Source of the DNA: Polaribacter sp. NJDZ03
GTDB taxonomy: Bacteria; Bacteroidota; Bacteroidia; Flavobacteriales; Flavobacteriaceae
Reading direction: 5' to 3'
Length of the DNA: 64,000 nucleotides
Assembly: GCF_019263805.1 (NCBI RefSeq)
Contig: NZ_CP079195.1
Location: forward strand, 437,501 to 501,500
Positions 34,409 through 44,100 of the stretch are shown piece by piece. Under the pieces are notes generated by a model, which had not been told where the DNA came from, ran no database searches, and saw only the letters and a list, made by a program, of their open reading frames with translations. The translations under genes and the position numbers were made by a program. The stretch's first letter is position 1. Each line of letters starts with the position of its first letter.

Positions 34409-35521
34409 ATGAAAAAAGTAATCATTTTTGGAGGAATAGCTGTTGCATTAATAGCAGTACTAATTTGGTTTGGTAAAAAGAACAGTGCATCACCAATAGA
34501 ATACAAAACAGAAAAAGCTTTTAAAGCAACAATTGTTAAAAAAAGTGTTGCTACTGGTAAAGTTACTCCGTTAGAAGAAGTAGAAATAAAACCACAAATA
34601 GCAGGTATTATAGATAAAATAGTTGTTGAAGAAGGAGAGATTGTTAAAGCAGGAGATTTAATAGCTACAGTAAGAGTTGTGCCAAACGAACAATCTTTAA
34701 CAAGTGCAAAAGGACGTATTAACTCAGTTCAAATTCAATTAAATAATACTAAAATTCAATACGACAGAAATAAAAAATTATTTGATAAAGGAGTTATTTC
34801 TCGTCAAGAATTTGAGTCTTTAGAACTTTCATATAATAAAGCAAAAAACGATTTACGTAATGCACAAAATGATTATCAGATTATTAAAAAAGGATCTGCA
34901 GGTTCTTCTGGAGCAAATACAAATATTAGAGCAACAACTTCTGGTATGGTAGTAGAAATTCCTGTTAAAAAAGGATATCAGGTTGTTGAAACAAATGGTT
35001 TTAGTGCAGGTACCACAATTGCTACCATTGCAGATATGACTAAAATGATTTTTGAAGGAAAAGTAGATGAATCTGAAGTTGGAAAATTGGTAAAAGGAAC
35101 AGAAATAGAAATTTCTTTAGGAGCTATCGAAAACAAGAAATTCCCAGCAGTTTTAAACTTCATTGCTCCAAAAGGAACAGAAGAAGCAGGAGCAGTTCAA
35201 TTTAAAATTAAAGCAGACGTTTCTTTAGATGATGAGCATTTTATTAGAGCTGGTTATAGCGCAAATGCAGAAATTGTTTTAGAGAGAAAAGACAGTGTTT
35301 TATCTATTAAAGAATCTTTATTACAATTTGATAGAAAAACAGAGTTGCCTTATGTAGAAATTAAAAATGCAGAAGGAAAATTTGACAAGAAAGATGTGAA
35401 ATTAGGAACGTCAGACGGTGTAAATGTTGAAATTTTAGAAGGTGTTACTAAAGATGATGAGATTAAAATTTGGAACAAAACTTCTAAAGAAGATGATGAT
35501 AAAGACAATAACAATAATTAA
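34409..35521 (+). CDS. Periplasmic adaptor (HlyD/MacA family)
   Basis: A 370-residue membrane-fusion protein with an N-terminal anchor (VIIFGGIAVALIAVLIWFG). It has the biotinyl-lipoyl half-motif IKPQIAGIIDKIVVEEGEIV, a coiled-coil hairpin (about residues 95-155), a second lipoyl half (TTSGMVVEIPVKKGYQV), then beta-barrel and membrane-proximal domains. It would join the inner-membrane ABC pump to a TolC-like outer-membrane channel, but no TolC homologue is encoded next to it. The last 15 or so residues are an Asp/Asn-rich tail. Confidence 0.9.
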   Translation: MKKVIIFGGIAVALIAVLIWFGKKNSASPIEYKTEKAFKATIVKKSVATGKVTPLEEVEIKPQIAGIIDKIVVEEGEIVKAGDLIATVRVVPNEQSLTSAKGRINSVQIQLNNTKIQYDRNKKLFDKGVISRQEFESLELSYNKAKNDLRNAQNDYQIIKKGSAGSSGANTNIRATTSGMVVEIPVKKGYQVVETNGFSAGTTIATIADMTKMIFEGKVDESEVGKLVKGTEIEISLGAIENKKFPAVLNFIAPKGTEEAGAVQFKIKADVSLDDEHFIRAGYSANAEIVLERKDSVLSIKESLLQFDRKTELPYVEIKNAEGKFDKKDVKLGTSDGVNVEILEGVTKDDEIKIWNKTSKEDDDKDNNNN

Positions 35522-35542
35522 GAATTTTTAATATTCTATTTT

Positions 35543-35576
35543 AAAAAAGGGGCTCAGTTTTGAGTCCCTTTTTTTG
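35543..35576 (+). terminator. Rho-independent terminator of the ABC export operon
   Basis: AAAAAGGGGCTCA (35544-35556) and TGAGTCCCTTTTT (35561-35573) form a 13-bp stem with one G-U pair, followed by more T residues. It sits about 25 bases after the adaptor stop codon. Confidence 0.88.
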
Positions 35577-35740
35577 TTCTAGATAATTAAGAAATGAATA
35601 ATAATGTTCTTAATTTTATGAAAAATAAAATATTTTATTTTCATTTATTATTTGATAGACAAAGAGTTTAAGTTTGGTTGGAGTGATAAATAAATTATTT
35701 TTTTATCTTCAGGCAACCTTTTTAAGACTTCTGTAGTCTA

Positions 35741-35748
35741 TATATTTG
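35741..35748 (+). promoter_or_regulatory. -7 box upstream of the ECF sigma gene
   Basis: TATATTTG is an exact match to TAnnTTTG. The TTG at about 22 bases further upstream is not evident (a TTT-rich patch occupies it), so this may be a sigma-dependent or weak promoter. Initiation would occur near 35755, about 20 bases before the TTG start codon. Confidence 0.5.
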
Positions 35749-35776
35749 TAAGGCAGTTAAAAACGAAACGAGAGGC

Positions 35777-36337
35777 TTGAAAATTATAAAATTACATAAC
35801 AAACAAAAATCGCTCATTAAAAAAGCGATAGACAATAATAGGGAAGCGCAACAACAATTGTTTGAGCAACATTCGCCTAAAATGTTGGCAGTTTGTAGAC
35901 AATATGTAAAAGACGTGCATCATGCAGAAGATTTATTATTACAAGGCTTTTTAAAGGTTTTTACCAACTTACATAAGTTTAAACACGAAGGTAGTTTTGA
36001 AGGTTGGATTCGCAGAATTATGGTGAATACTTGTATTTCTTATCTACGTAAAAAGAATTTAATTGATTTGTCTGACGAAGATTATGTTTTTAATGATGCA
36101 GCTACAGAAAGTTTAGAAAACACGTCTGTAGAAGATATTCAGAAATTGATAGATCAATTGCCAGAAGGTTATAAAATGGTATTTAATTTATATGCGATAG
36201 AAGGATATAAACATTCAGAAATTGCAGAGAGATTAGGTATTTCTGAAAGTACATCAAAATCGCAATTATTTAAAGCACGTAAATTATTGCAACAGAATTA
36301 TTACAAAATGAATACAGTGAGCAATGGAGACAAATAA
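35777..36337 (+). CDS. ECF-type RNA polymerase sigma factor
   Basis: A 186-residue sigma-70 family factor. Region 2 is recognisable as FEQHSPKMLAVCRQYVKDVHHAEDLLLQGFLKVF and the WIRRIMVNTCISYLR segment (in the first 95 residues). Region 4 is the helix-turn-helix around GYKHSEIAERLGISESTSKSQLFKARKLL (about 148-180). The start codon is TTG at 35777, preceded by AGAGG; the resulting N-terminus KIIKLHNKQKSLIKKAI is normal for Flavobacteriaceae. The next gene overlaps it by 14 bases and encodes a likely anti-sigma factor. Confidence 0.9.
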   Translation: MKIIKLHNKQKSLIKKAIDNNREAQQQLFEQHSPKMLAVCRQYVKDVHHAEDLLLQGFLKVFTNLHKFKHEGSFEGWIRRIMVNTCISYLRKKNLIDLSDEDYVFNDAATESLENTSVEDIQKLIDQLPEGYKMVFNLYAIEGYKHSEIAERLGISESTSKSQLFKARKLLQQNYYKMNTVSNGDK

Positions 36338-37160
36338 TATAGATAAAAACATAAAAGAGAAGTTAGATAATAGAACGATAAATCCATCGGCTTCTGCTTG
36401 GGAACGTATGTCTGCACAATTAGATGAGCAACCAAAGCAAAAGAAAAAAGGATGGTTTTTTTATGTTGGTGCAGCAGCAAGTATTTTATTATTAATTAGT
36501 GTCGGTTTTCTGTTTTTAAATAAAAAAGAAGACATTAAGCCTGTAGAAATTATTGTTGAAAACCCAATTGATACAATTACAATTGATGCAAAAATAGATC
36601 AATTTATAAATGAAATTCCTGCAGAAGAAGCAATTGTTAAGATTGATGAAGTAGAAGAGAAGCAAGTAGAAGTTTCTAAAAAGAATGTTGTTACAAATAA
36701 GAATGTCATTCCGACAAAGGAGGAATCTAAAAAATCTATCAATAATTCTATAGTTGCAAACAATAAAAACAATGTAATTCCGACAACGGAGGAAGTTATC
36801 GAAACAGTGGTAGCAGTCTCTGAGGATCATCCGACGAAGGAGAAAACAATAAATAAAGAAATCTTAAAACAAGACCCAAATAGTAGCATAAAAATTAATA
36901 GTGATGATTTGTTATTCGCGGTAACACATTCGTCAACCGAAGTAAAGGAGTATTATGCAAAACTAAATTTAACAAGGGAAGATGTTTTAAGTACGATTAA
37001 AAATGAGCTTAAAAACTCTAATATTAAAGTGAGTCCAGAAGCTATTTTGGCTGAAGTAGAACGCACGATTGGAGAAGAAGATTTTCAGAATAATTTCTTA
37101 CAATCTTTAAAGAAAAGAGTAACAGATATTGCAACTGCTATTGCAAGTAGAAACGATTAA
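36324..37160 (+). CDS. Single-pass membrane protein, probable anti-sigma factor, with repeat-derived insertions
   Basis: A 278-residue protein. A cytoplasmic part of about 42 residues (NRTINPSASAWERMSAQLDE) precedes one membrane helix (WFFYVGAAASILLLISVGFLFL) and a low-complexity periplasmic part. The gene overlaps the ECF sigma gene by 14 bases, the usual arrangement for a cognate anti-sigma factor, although no zinc-binding HxxxCxxC motif is seen. Residues about 127-175 contain three related peptides, NVIPTKEES, NVIPTTEEV and DHPTKEKT, which are direct translations of a dispersed DNA repeat. The C-terminal 80 residues look ordered again. Confidence 0.78.
   Translation: METNNIDKNIKEKLDNRTINPSASAWERMSAQLDEQPKQKKKGWFFYVGAAASILLLISVGFLFLNKKEDIKPVEIIVENPIDTITIDAKIDQFINEIPAEEAIVKIDEVEEKQVEVSKKNVVTNKNVIPTKEESKKSINNSIVANNKNNVIPTTEEVIETVVAVSEDHPTKEKTINKEILKQDPNSSIKINSDDLLFAVTHSSTEVKEYYAKLNLTREDVLSTIKNELKNSNIKVSPEAILAEVERTIGEEDFQNNFLQSLKKRVTDIATAIASRND
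36705..36845 (+). repeat. Three in-frame copies of the GTCATTCCGAC...GGAGGAATCT repeat
   Basis: Copies start at 36705 (GTCATTCCGACAAAGGAGG...), 36774 (GTAATTCCGACAACGGAGG...) and 36826 (ATCATCCGACGAAGGAG). Spacing is about 69 and 52 bases, so the copies stay in the same reading frame. The first copy is the best match to the intergenic repeat known across Bacteroidota. All are translated as part of the anti-sigma-like protein. Confidence 0.75.
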
Positions 37161-37262
37161 ATTAAATCACTTTCTGTGGTAGTATAATTAAAAGACGTTT
37201 TAATTGAAGCTAGATTACGAAATGATTTTATCAAATAAAAACAATTTTTTAAAACATACAAG

Positions 37263-38351
37263 ATGAAAAGAATACTACTAATATTAGTGTTGTTAAGTAC
37301 AACTATTGCCGTATCTCAAGCAAAAACTTTTGAGAAAGAAGTAAATAAAATATCTAAAAGAATAGAACGCATTACAGCAACTCAAAAAGACTCATTAAGA
37401 ATAAAAGTGGTTGCTATTGATGAAAGGCTAGAGAAAGGAGAAATTACAAAACCGATTTCAAACACCTTAAAGAAAGAGGTTGCTTCTTATCATGCCAGAA
37501 GAATTGAAAAATTAGTTGGAGAACAAGAGCATTTGTTGCAATTATTGGTGCAAGATAAAACCAATGGTAGAATAGCGAGTTCAGATGAAGAAAGTGAGTT
37601 TGATGATGACGATAATACGTTTACTGTTGGAAAGAAAACATTTTCATTTAGCTTAAATAATGATGATAAAAGTGAAAGAATAGAAAAGAGAAAAAGAAAA
37701 ATGAATAGAAGAACTACCTCTCAGTTTGTGTTTTCTATGGGAGTAAATAATGTTTTAAATGATCATGAAGTATCTTCTTTAAATGATGCTGATTACAAGT
37801 TCTGGCAATCTCATTTTTATGAGCTAGGTTGGACGTGGAAAACAAGATTGACTAAAGAGCCTTCTCAATTGTATTTTAAATACGGACTTTCTTTTCTTTG
37901 GAATAATTTACGATTAGATAATAATAGTATTCATGTAAAGGATGGAGATATTACAGAGGTTAAGGTCTTTGATAACAAATTATCAGAAAGTAGATTACGT
38001 CATGTACAAATGAATTTTCCGATGCATGTAGAATGGGATTTTTCTAAAAATAAAACGGATAAAGATGGTTTTGTAAAAGATAGAACAAACAGATCTGTTC
38101 GTTTAGGTCTTGGAGGTTTTGTTGGTTTTAAATTAGGAACAAGACAATATTTAGAATACAAAGATGAAAACAATGTTGAAGTTGAAGAAGTGCAATTCAA
38201 TAATTTTAATATGAATACTGTTAATTATGGATTAAGTGCTTATGTGGGGTATAGATCTACTAGTTTTTATGTGAAATATGATTTAAACTCTTTATTTAAA
38301 AATACCGAAACTAGAAACATTTCTATGGGAATTCGTTTAGATTTAGATTAA
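37263..38351 (+). CDS. Exported outer-membrane beta-barrel-like protein of the sigma/anti-sigma locus
   Basis: A 362-residue protein with a signal peptide (MKRILLILVLLSTTIAVSQA). A helical or coiled-coil segment (about 22-95, rich in Lys and Glu) is followed by an acidic linker and then by alternating strands such as SQFVFSMGVNNVL, LYFKYGLSFLW, SVRLGLGGFVGFKLG and YGLSAYVGYRSTSFYVKYDL, as in small outer-membrane barrels. The last residues MGIRLDLD fit a C-terminal strand. No family name is recognised. It lies about 100 bases after the anti-sigma-like gene and could be controlled by the sigma factor. Confidence 0.7.
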   Translation: MKRILLILVLLSTTIAVSQAKTFEKEVNKISKRIERITATQKDSLRIKVVAIDERLEKGEITKPISNTLKKEVASYHARRIEKLVGEQEHLLQLLVQDKTNGRIASSDEESEFDDDDNTFTVGKKTFSFSLNNDDKSERIEKRKRKMNRRTTSQFVFSMGVNNVLNDHEVSSLNDADYKFWQSHFYELGWTWKTRLTKEPSQLYFKYGLSFLWNNLRLDNNSIHVKDGDITEVKVFDNKLSESRLRHVQMNFPMHVEWDFSKNKTDKDGFVKDRTNRSVRLGLGGFVGFKLGTRQYLEYKDENNVEVEEVQFNNFNMNTVNYGLSAYVGYRSTSFYVKYDLNSLFKNTETRNISMGIRLDLD

Positions 38352-38494
38352 AACGTTAAAGATAATATTGCTGATGTCAGTTTTTTGTGAGTTTTATTGA
38401 ATATTTGATAATTTTAATGAATAGAATTTTGTATTAAATCATTTTAAAATAACAAAAAATAGGACATCAGTAAAAATAACAATTTTTAATATTT

Positions 38495-38528
38495 TTGTTA
38501 AAATACAAACAAAAAGACAGTAAATTTA
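38495..38528 (+). promoter_or_regulatory. Candidate promoter of alanine dehydrogenase
   Basis: TTG at 38495-38497 and TAAATTTA at 38521-38528 are separated by 23 bases; the second box has one mismatch to TAnnTTTG. It would start transcription near 38535, about 20 bases before the ATG. Confidence 0.4.
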
Positions 38529-38557
38529 CTTGCTTAAAACATCTAAATTAAGCAATA

Positions 38558-39658
38558 ATGAAAGTTGGAATTCCTAAAGAAATTAAGAATAACGAAAGTA
38601 GAGTTGGTATGACACCTGCAGGTGTTTTTGAGTTGACTAAAAAAAATCATACTGTTTACGTACAGTCTACAGCAGGAGAAGGAAGTGGTTTCTTTGATGC
38701 CGATTACATTAAGGTAGGAGCAACTATTTTACCTACCATAGAAGAAGTTTACAGCCAGAGTGAAATGATTGTAAAGGTAAAAGAACCAATAGCTTCAGAA
38801 TATCCTTTAATTAAAGAAGATCAAATTGTTTTTACATATTTTCATTTTGCATCATGCGAGCCTTTAACAAAAGCAATGATAGAAAGTAAATCTATTTGTA
38901 TTGCTTATGAAACAGTAGAAGATAGTGAAGGAACTTTACCTTTATTAACACCAATGTCTGAAGTTGCAGGAAGAATGGCAATTCAGCAAGGTGCTAAGTA
39001 TTTAGAAAAACCAATTAAAGGACGTGGTATTTTATTAGGTGGTGTACCAGGTGTTGCACCAGGAAAAGTATTAATTTTAGGAGCAGGAGTTGTTGGTGTA
39101 CAAGCAGCAAAAATGGCAGCAGGTTTAGGTGCTCATGTTACTATTATGGATATTAATATGAAACGTTTACGTTATGTAAATGATGTTTTACCAAACCATG
39201 TTACCACCGCTTTTTCTAGTGAATACAGTATTAGACAACTAATAAAAACACACGATTTAATTATTGGAGGTGTTTTAGTAAAAGGAGGAAAGGCTCCAAA
39301 ATTAATTACTAGAGACATGCTTAAAGATATGCGACCAGGAACTGTTATTGTTGATGTTGCCGTAGATCAGGGAGGTTGTTTTGAAACCACCAAAGCAACA
39401 ACACACGAAGATCCTACGTATATTATTGATGATGTAGTGCATTATTGTGTAGCAAATATGCCAGGAGCTGTACCTTATACTTCTACAATTGCTCTAACAA
39501 ATGTAACATTGCCATATATTTTAAATATTGCAAATAAAGGATGGGAAGAAGCGTGTGCTACAGATGCATCTCTAGACAAAGGATTAAATATTATAAAAGG
39601 AAAAATTGTTTATAAAGAAATTAGCGAAGCTTTTCATTTAGAAGCTTTTGAAGTCTAA
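38558..39658 (+). CDS. ald: Alanine dehydrogenase
   Basis: The enzyme interconverts L-alanine with pyruvate and ammonia using NAD, in the cytoplasm. At 366 residues it has the normal length. Visible features are the N-terminal KVGIPKEIKNNESRVGMTP, the substrate-binding MIVKVKEP lysine near residue 74, the catalytic histidine in FTYFHFASCEPLT (near 96), the Rossmann motif LILGAGVVGVQAAKMA and VDVAVDQGGCFETT. It stands alone between the sigma locus and the ribosomal protein operon, with its own terminator. Confidence 0.95.
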   Translation: MKVGIPKEIKNNESRVGMTPAGVFELTKKNHTVYVQSTAGEGSGFFDADYIKVGATILPTIEEVYSQSEMIVKVKEPIASEYPLIKEDQIVFTYFHFASCEPLTKAMIESKSICIAYETVEDSEGTLPLLTPMSEVAGRMAIQQGAKYLEKPIKGRGILLGGVPGVAPGKVLILGAGVVGVQAAKMAAGLGAHVTIMDINMKRLRYVNDVLPNHVTTAFSSEYSIRQLIKTHDLIIGGVLVKGGKAPKLITRDMLKDMRPGTVIVDVAVDQGGCFETTKATTHEDPTYIIDDVVHYCVANMPGAVPYTSTIALTNVTLPYILNIANKGWEEACATDASLDKGLNIIKGKIVYKEISEAFHLEAFEV

Positions 39659-39680
39659 TTTTAACTAGAATATTTTTGAT

Positions 39681-39730
39681 AAACCTCTGGTGTTGTTTTG
39701 TGTTTCAACCTAGAGGTTTTTTCTTTTTTT
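39681..39730 (+). terminator. Rho-independent terminator of ald
   Basis: AAACCTCT (39681-39688) pairs with AGAGGTTT (39712-39719), followed by TTTTC and another T tract. The loop is 23 bases long. The rest of the gap to rpsF (39731-39944) is AT-rich and contains only the promoter box described separately. Confidence 0.75.
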
Positions 39731-39903
39731 TAAATTACCTTATTATTAATGACATTCTTAATTATTTAGAAAATTAAATAATAATGATACTTTTTAAGTA
39801 GAAAAAATTGACACATCTGCATTTATTTACACGTAATATGCTTGTTTTACATATTCTTAGCAAGAATAACTGTTATATATAACGCTAGTTATAAAAAAGT
39901 TAT

Positions 39904-39911
39904 TATATTTG
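39904..39911 (+). promoter_or_regulatory. -7 box of the ribosomal protein operon
   Basis: TATATTTG exactly matches TAnnTTTG and is followed after a few bases by GCAGCC, a common pattern at flavobacterial start sites. Transcription would start near 39918, about 27 bases before the rpsF ATG. The matching upstream TTG element is not clear. Confidence 0.6.
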
Positions 39912-39944
39912 CAGCCTTAAAAATAAACAATAAATATTTAATTT

Positions 39945-40286
39945 ATGAATCATTACGAAACTGTTTTCATCTTGAATCCCGTTTTATCTGATACTCAGAT
40001 AAAGGAGACAGTACAAAAGTTTGAAGATTATTTAGTTTCTAAAGGAGCTGAAATGATCTCGAAAGAGAACTGGGGCTTAAAGAAATTAGCTTATCCAATT
40101 CAAAAGAAAAAAAGTGGTTTTTATCACTTATTAGAGTTTAAAATTGCTGGAGAAGAAATCTCTGCTTATGAGTTAGAATTTAGAAGAGATGATAGCGTTA
40201 TGCGTTACCTTTCTGTTAGATTAGACAAACATGCAGCTGCTTGGGCAAAAATTAGAACTGAACGTGTTAAATCTACAAAAAAATAA
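39945..40286 (+). CDS. rpsF: Ribosomal protein bS6
   Basis: A 113-residue small-subunit protein. It starts NHYETVFILNPVLSDTQIKE and contains the family segments WGLKKLAYPIQKKKSGFYHL and FRRDDSVMRYLSVRLDKH. It binds 16S rRNA together with bS18, encoded 3 bases downstream. The order rpsF-rpsR-rplI is the standard one in bacteria; here no ssb or priB is inserted. Confidence 0.98.
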   Translation: MNHYETVFILNPVLSDTQIKETVQKFEDYLVSKGAEMISKENWGLKKLAYPIQKKKSGFYHLLEFKIAGEEISAYELEFRRDDSVMRYLSVRLDKHAAAWAKIRTERVKSTKK

Positions 40287-40289
40287 GAA

Positions 40290-40586
40290 ATGGCATCAAT
40301 AGAACAACAAGCAAAAGGCGGTAAATCTGCTGACGTTAGATATTTAACGCCGTTAGATATAGACACTAAAAAAGAAGCTAAATACTGTAGATTTAAGAAA
40401 AAAGATATCAAGTATATCGATTTTAAAGATGCAGACTTCTTAATGTATTTAGTAAACGAACAAGGTAAAATTTTACCAAGACGTTTAACAGGAACTTCAT
40501 TAAAATATCAACGTAAAGTTGCGCAAGCAATTAAAAGAGCGCGTCATTTAGCGTTAATGCCTTACGTTGGAGATATGTTAAAATAA
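40290..40586 (+). CDS. rpsR: Ribosomal protein bS18
   Basis: A 98-residue small-subunit protein, partner of bS6 on the platform of the 30S subunit. The conserved core is [20 protein letters not shown] followed by [35 protein letters not shown] Gly/Ala/Lys-rich N-terminal extension of about 27 residues precedes the core, as in other Bacteroidota. It is flanked by rpsF (3 bases) and rplI (14 bases). Confidence 0.98.
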   Translation: MASIEQQAKGGKSADVRYLTPLDIDTKKEAKYCRFKKKDIKYIDFKDADFLMYLVNEQGKILPRRLTGTSLKYQRKVAQAIKRARHLALMPYVGDMLK

Positions 40587-40600
40587 TAAAGAGGTAGAAC

Positions 40601-41047
40601 ATGGAATTGATATTAAGACAAGACGTAGAAAATTTAGGATTCAAAGATGATATCGTAGACGTGAAAAACGGTTATGGTAGAAACTTCTTAATCCCTACAA
40701 GACAAGCAGTTTTAGCTACTTCATCTGCAAAGAAAGTTTTAGCAGAGAATTTAAAACAACGTGCTTACAAAGAAGCTAAATTAATTGAAGACGCTAATGT
40801 AATAGCAGAAGCAGTTAAAGGATATGAAATTAAAATTGCATCTAAAGTTGGTTCAGGAGACAAATTATTTGGTTCTGTAAACAACATCGATTTAGCTGCA
40901 GCACTTGCAAAAGCAGGAACAGACTTAGATAAGAAATTTATTAAAGTTGTTGGTGGTTCTGTAAAAAGATTAGGTAAATATGAAGCTTCTGTAAGATTAC
41001 ACAGAGCAGTAGTTGCTGAAATTTCTTTTGAAGTTATTGCTGAATAA
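40601..41047 (+). CDS. rplI: Ribosomal protein bL9
   Basis: A 148-residue large-subunit protein. The N-terminal domain begins MELILRQDVENLGFKDDIVDVKNGYGRNFLIP, and the C-terminal domain carries IASKVGSGDKLFGSVNNIDLA. It binds 23S rRNA at the base of the L1 stalk. It ends the operon and is followed by a terminator. AGAGG about 10 bases upstream of the ATG could be a ribosome-binding site, uncommon in this window. Confidence 0.98.
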   Translation: MELILRQDVENLGFKDDIVDVKNGYGRNFLIPTRQAVLATSSAKKVLAENLKQRAYKEAKLIEDANVIAEAVKGYEIKIASKVGSGDKLFGSVNNIDLAAALAKAGTDLDKKFIKVVGGSVKRLGKYEASVRLHRAVVAEISFEVIAE

Positions 41048-41077
41048 ATAACAATTGTTAAATAATTGTTAAGAACT

Positions 41078-41110
41078 AAAAGTCTACTTTAACGAGTAGA
41101 CTTTTTTTTT
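41078..41110 (+). terminator. Rho-independent terminator of the rpsF-rpsR-rplI operon
   Basis: AAAAGTCTACT (41078-41088) and AGTAGACTTTT (41095-41105) form a perfect 11-bp stem with a 6-base loop, followed by a run of T. Confidence 0.9.
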
Positions 41111-41147
41111 GCTCTATTTTTGGTTATATAAACTTAAATTCAAAAAG

Positions 41148-44100
41148 ATGAAGCAAAAATTACTTTTTTTATGTTCATTCATTTTAATGTTTAGTTTCGT
41201 TGCAAATGCACAAACAACAACATCAAAAATTAACGGAATTATTACGGAGAATTCTGGAGAACCTTTATTCGGAGCAACAATTGTTGCTTTGCATACTCCA
41301 ACAGGTACCGTATCTGGTACAACAGCACAAGATAATGGTAGGTACGCGCTATCTAATTTACGAATTGGAGGTCCGTATACAATTACAATTAGTTACCTAG
41401 GTTTTAAATCTAAAAAGATAACAAATATCTTTTTAACATTAGGTGAAACGTCAAATGTAGATGTTGTTTTGTCTGAAGATAGTAATACTTTAGAAGAAGT
41501 TGTAATTAGCTCTGGTAAAAATGCTGTTTTTAATAACGATAGAACAGGAGCACAGACAAGTATTAGAACTAAAGATTTAAAGATATTGCCAACGATATCT
41601 AGATCGGCATCAGATTTTACGCGTTTAGACCCTTCTGCTTCAGGTGGATCTTTTGGAGGGAGAAATGACCAATTTAATAACTTTACATTAGATGGTTCTA
41701 TCTTTAACAATCCTTTTGGTTTAGATGCAGCAACACCCGGAGGACAAACAGCTTCTCAGCCAGTATCTTTAGACGCTATAGAGCAAATTTCTGTTTCTAC
41801 AGCACCTTATGACGTTACTTTATCTGGTTTTACAGGTGCTTCTGTAAATGCAGTAACCAAAAGTGGAACAAACACCGTAACAGGAACCGCATACGGATAT
41901 TACAGAAATCAAGATTTTACAGGAGGTAAAATTAAAGGAGAAAGTATTTTTGTTCCTAAATTATCACAATCTCAAGTAGGAGCTAGTATAGGTGCACCGA
42001 TTATAAAAGATAAATTATTTGTTTTTATAAATTTCGAAAAAGACAATAGATCAGATTTAGGCCAGTCTTGGTTACCAAACACAGGTTCGGGAGCTATTAA
42101 TGAATCTAGAGTTTTAAAATCAGATTTAGATGAAGTTAAAAGCGCATTAGCAGGTATTGGTTACAGTACCGGTGCTTATGAAGGTTTTACACACGATTCT
42201 AAAAGTACCAAAGGATTGTTTAAGTTAGATTGGAATATCAACAAAGACAATCGTCTTTCATTTGTATATAATTTTTTAAACGCCTCTAGAGATTTGCCAG
42301 CGCATCCAACAGCACTTGGTTTTAGAGGTCCAAGTTCTCAAATGTTACAATTCGAAAATTCTGGATATCAAATTAATAATAATTTGAATTCATTTTTATT
42401 AGAATTAAATTCTACTGTTACAGATAATATAACAAACAAATTTCAAGCAGGATATACACATTTCGATGATTTTAGAAGTCCTAAATCTGCACCTATGCCA
42501 GCATTTAGAATTCAAGATGGTAACGGAGGAAATTATATAATTTCAGGTCATGAACCTTTTTCAATTAACAATACATTAGATCAAAAAGTTTTTCAAATTA
42601 CAAATAATTTAAATATAAGTAATGGAGACCATAACTATACAGTTGGTTTTTCTTTTGAAAAATTCGAATTTGAGAATTCATTTAATTTAGGAGCTTATGG
42701 CTTTGGAGATGCAAGAGGTTATGTAGGTGCATTTGGTGGAGATTTTGCTAATATGGATGCTTTTAGAACAGGAATTACTAATGGTCTTTTAGCGGATGCT
42801 ATGGCTGCTGCCCAAAGCACATTTACTACTAATAACGCCAATGATTCTTGGGCATTAGCAGAAACAAATGTTGGTCAGTTTGCTTTTTACGTACAAGATG
42901 ATTGGAATATAAATGATAATTTTAAATTATCTTATGGTGTTCGTTTTGATAAGCCTTTATTTTTCAATTCTGCAGATAAAGCACAAGACGTAATAGATAA
43001 AAGTTTTTACTTACCTAATAATCCATATACAGACCCTGATACAGGAGAAACAGTATTATTTGATTCTACTAAAATGCCAAATAACAACTTCTTAGTTTCA
43101 CCAAGAATTGGTTTTAACTGGGATGTAAATGGAGATAGTACTTTACAATTACGAGGTGGTTCTGGTTTATTTACAGGACGTTTTCCTTTTGTTTGGTTAG
43201 GTAACCAAATAGCAAATCCTAATGTATATTTTTACCAAGTTGTAGATCCAGATTTTAAATTCCCACAAGTTTGGAGAACAAGTTTGGGAGCAGATGTAAA
43301 ATTAAAAGATGGTACTATTTTAACTTCAGATCTTTCGTACACAAAAGATATAAACGGAGCACATGTGCAAAACTGGGGTTTAAAAACACCTACAGGAACT
43401 TTGGCAGGTGGTATAGATAATAGATTGGTGTATACAGATACAGACAGAAGCCCAAACTGGGGAGGACCAAATGATAAATCAAATGCTTATGTATTTACCA
43501 ATTCTGATAAAGGAAGAACTTTAAATGCATCCTTAAAAGCACAGAGAAATTTTGATAATGGATTGTATTTAATGGCAGCCTATAATTACTTAAATTCTAA
43601 AGATGTAAACTCTATTGAAGCAGAAATAACAGGAGATGCTTTCGATTTTAATCCAGTTTTATCTAATGCAAATGATGCAACATTAGCACATTCTAAATAT
43701 GGAGATACACATCGTTTTATTGCGGTAGCTTCTAAATCTTGGAATTATGGAACAAATGATAAATGGACAACCACTATTTCTTCTTTCTATGAATTGGCAA
43801 AAGGAGGTCGTTTTAACTATACATACGCAGGCGATATTAATAATGATGGCTCTAACTTAAATGATTTAATTTACATACCAACAGACAGCGAAATAGACGC
43901 AATGACATTTAAAGCACCAGTAAATACTGGAGACTTATCTATTCAAGATCAAAAAGATGGCTTAAGAAATTATATCAATCAAGATGATTATTTAAGTGAT
44001 AGACAGGGAGAATATGCAGAACGTTATGGTGCATTATCACCTTGGAGAGGAAAGATGGATGTAAAATTTATCCAGAATTTAAAATTAGGAAACAATAATT

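Noticed and set aside
36705..36845. CRISPR-like array in the anti-sigma gene
   Set aside because: Only three degenerate copies with unequal spacing, all inside a coding frame, and no cas genes in the window.
41109..41147. Longer start for the TonB receptor at TTG 41109
   Set aside because: It lies in the T tract of the rplI terminator and upstream of the likely transcription start; the ATG at 41148 gives a proper signal peptide.
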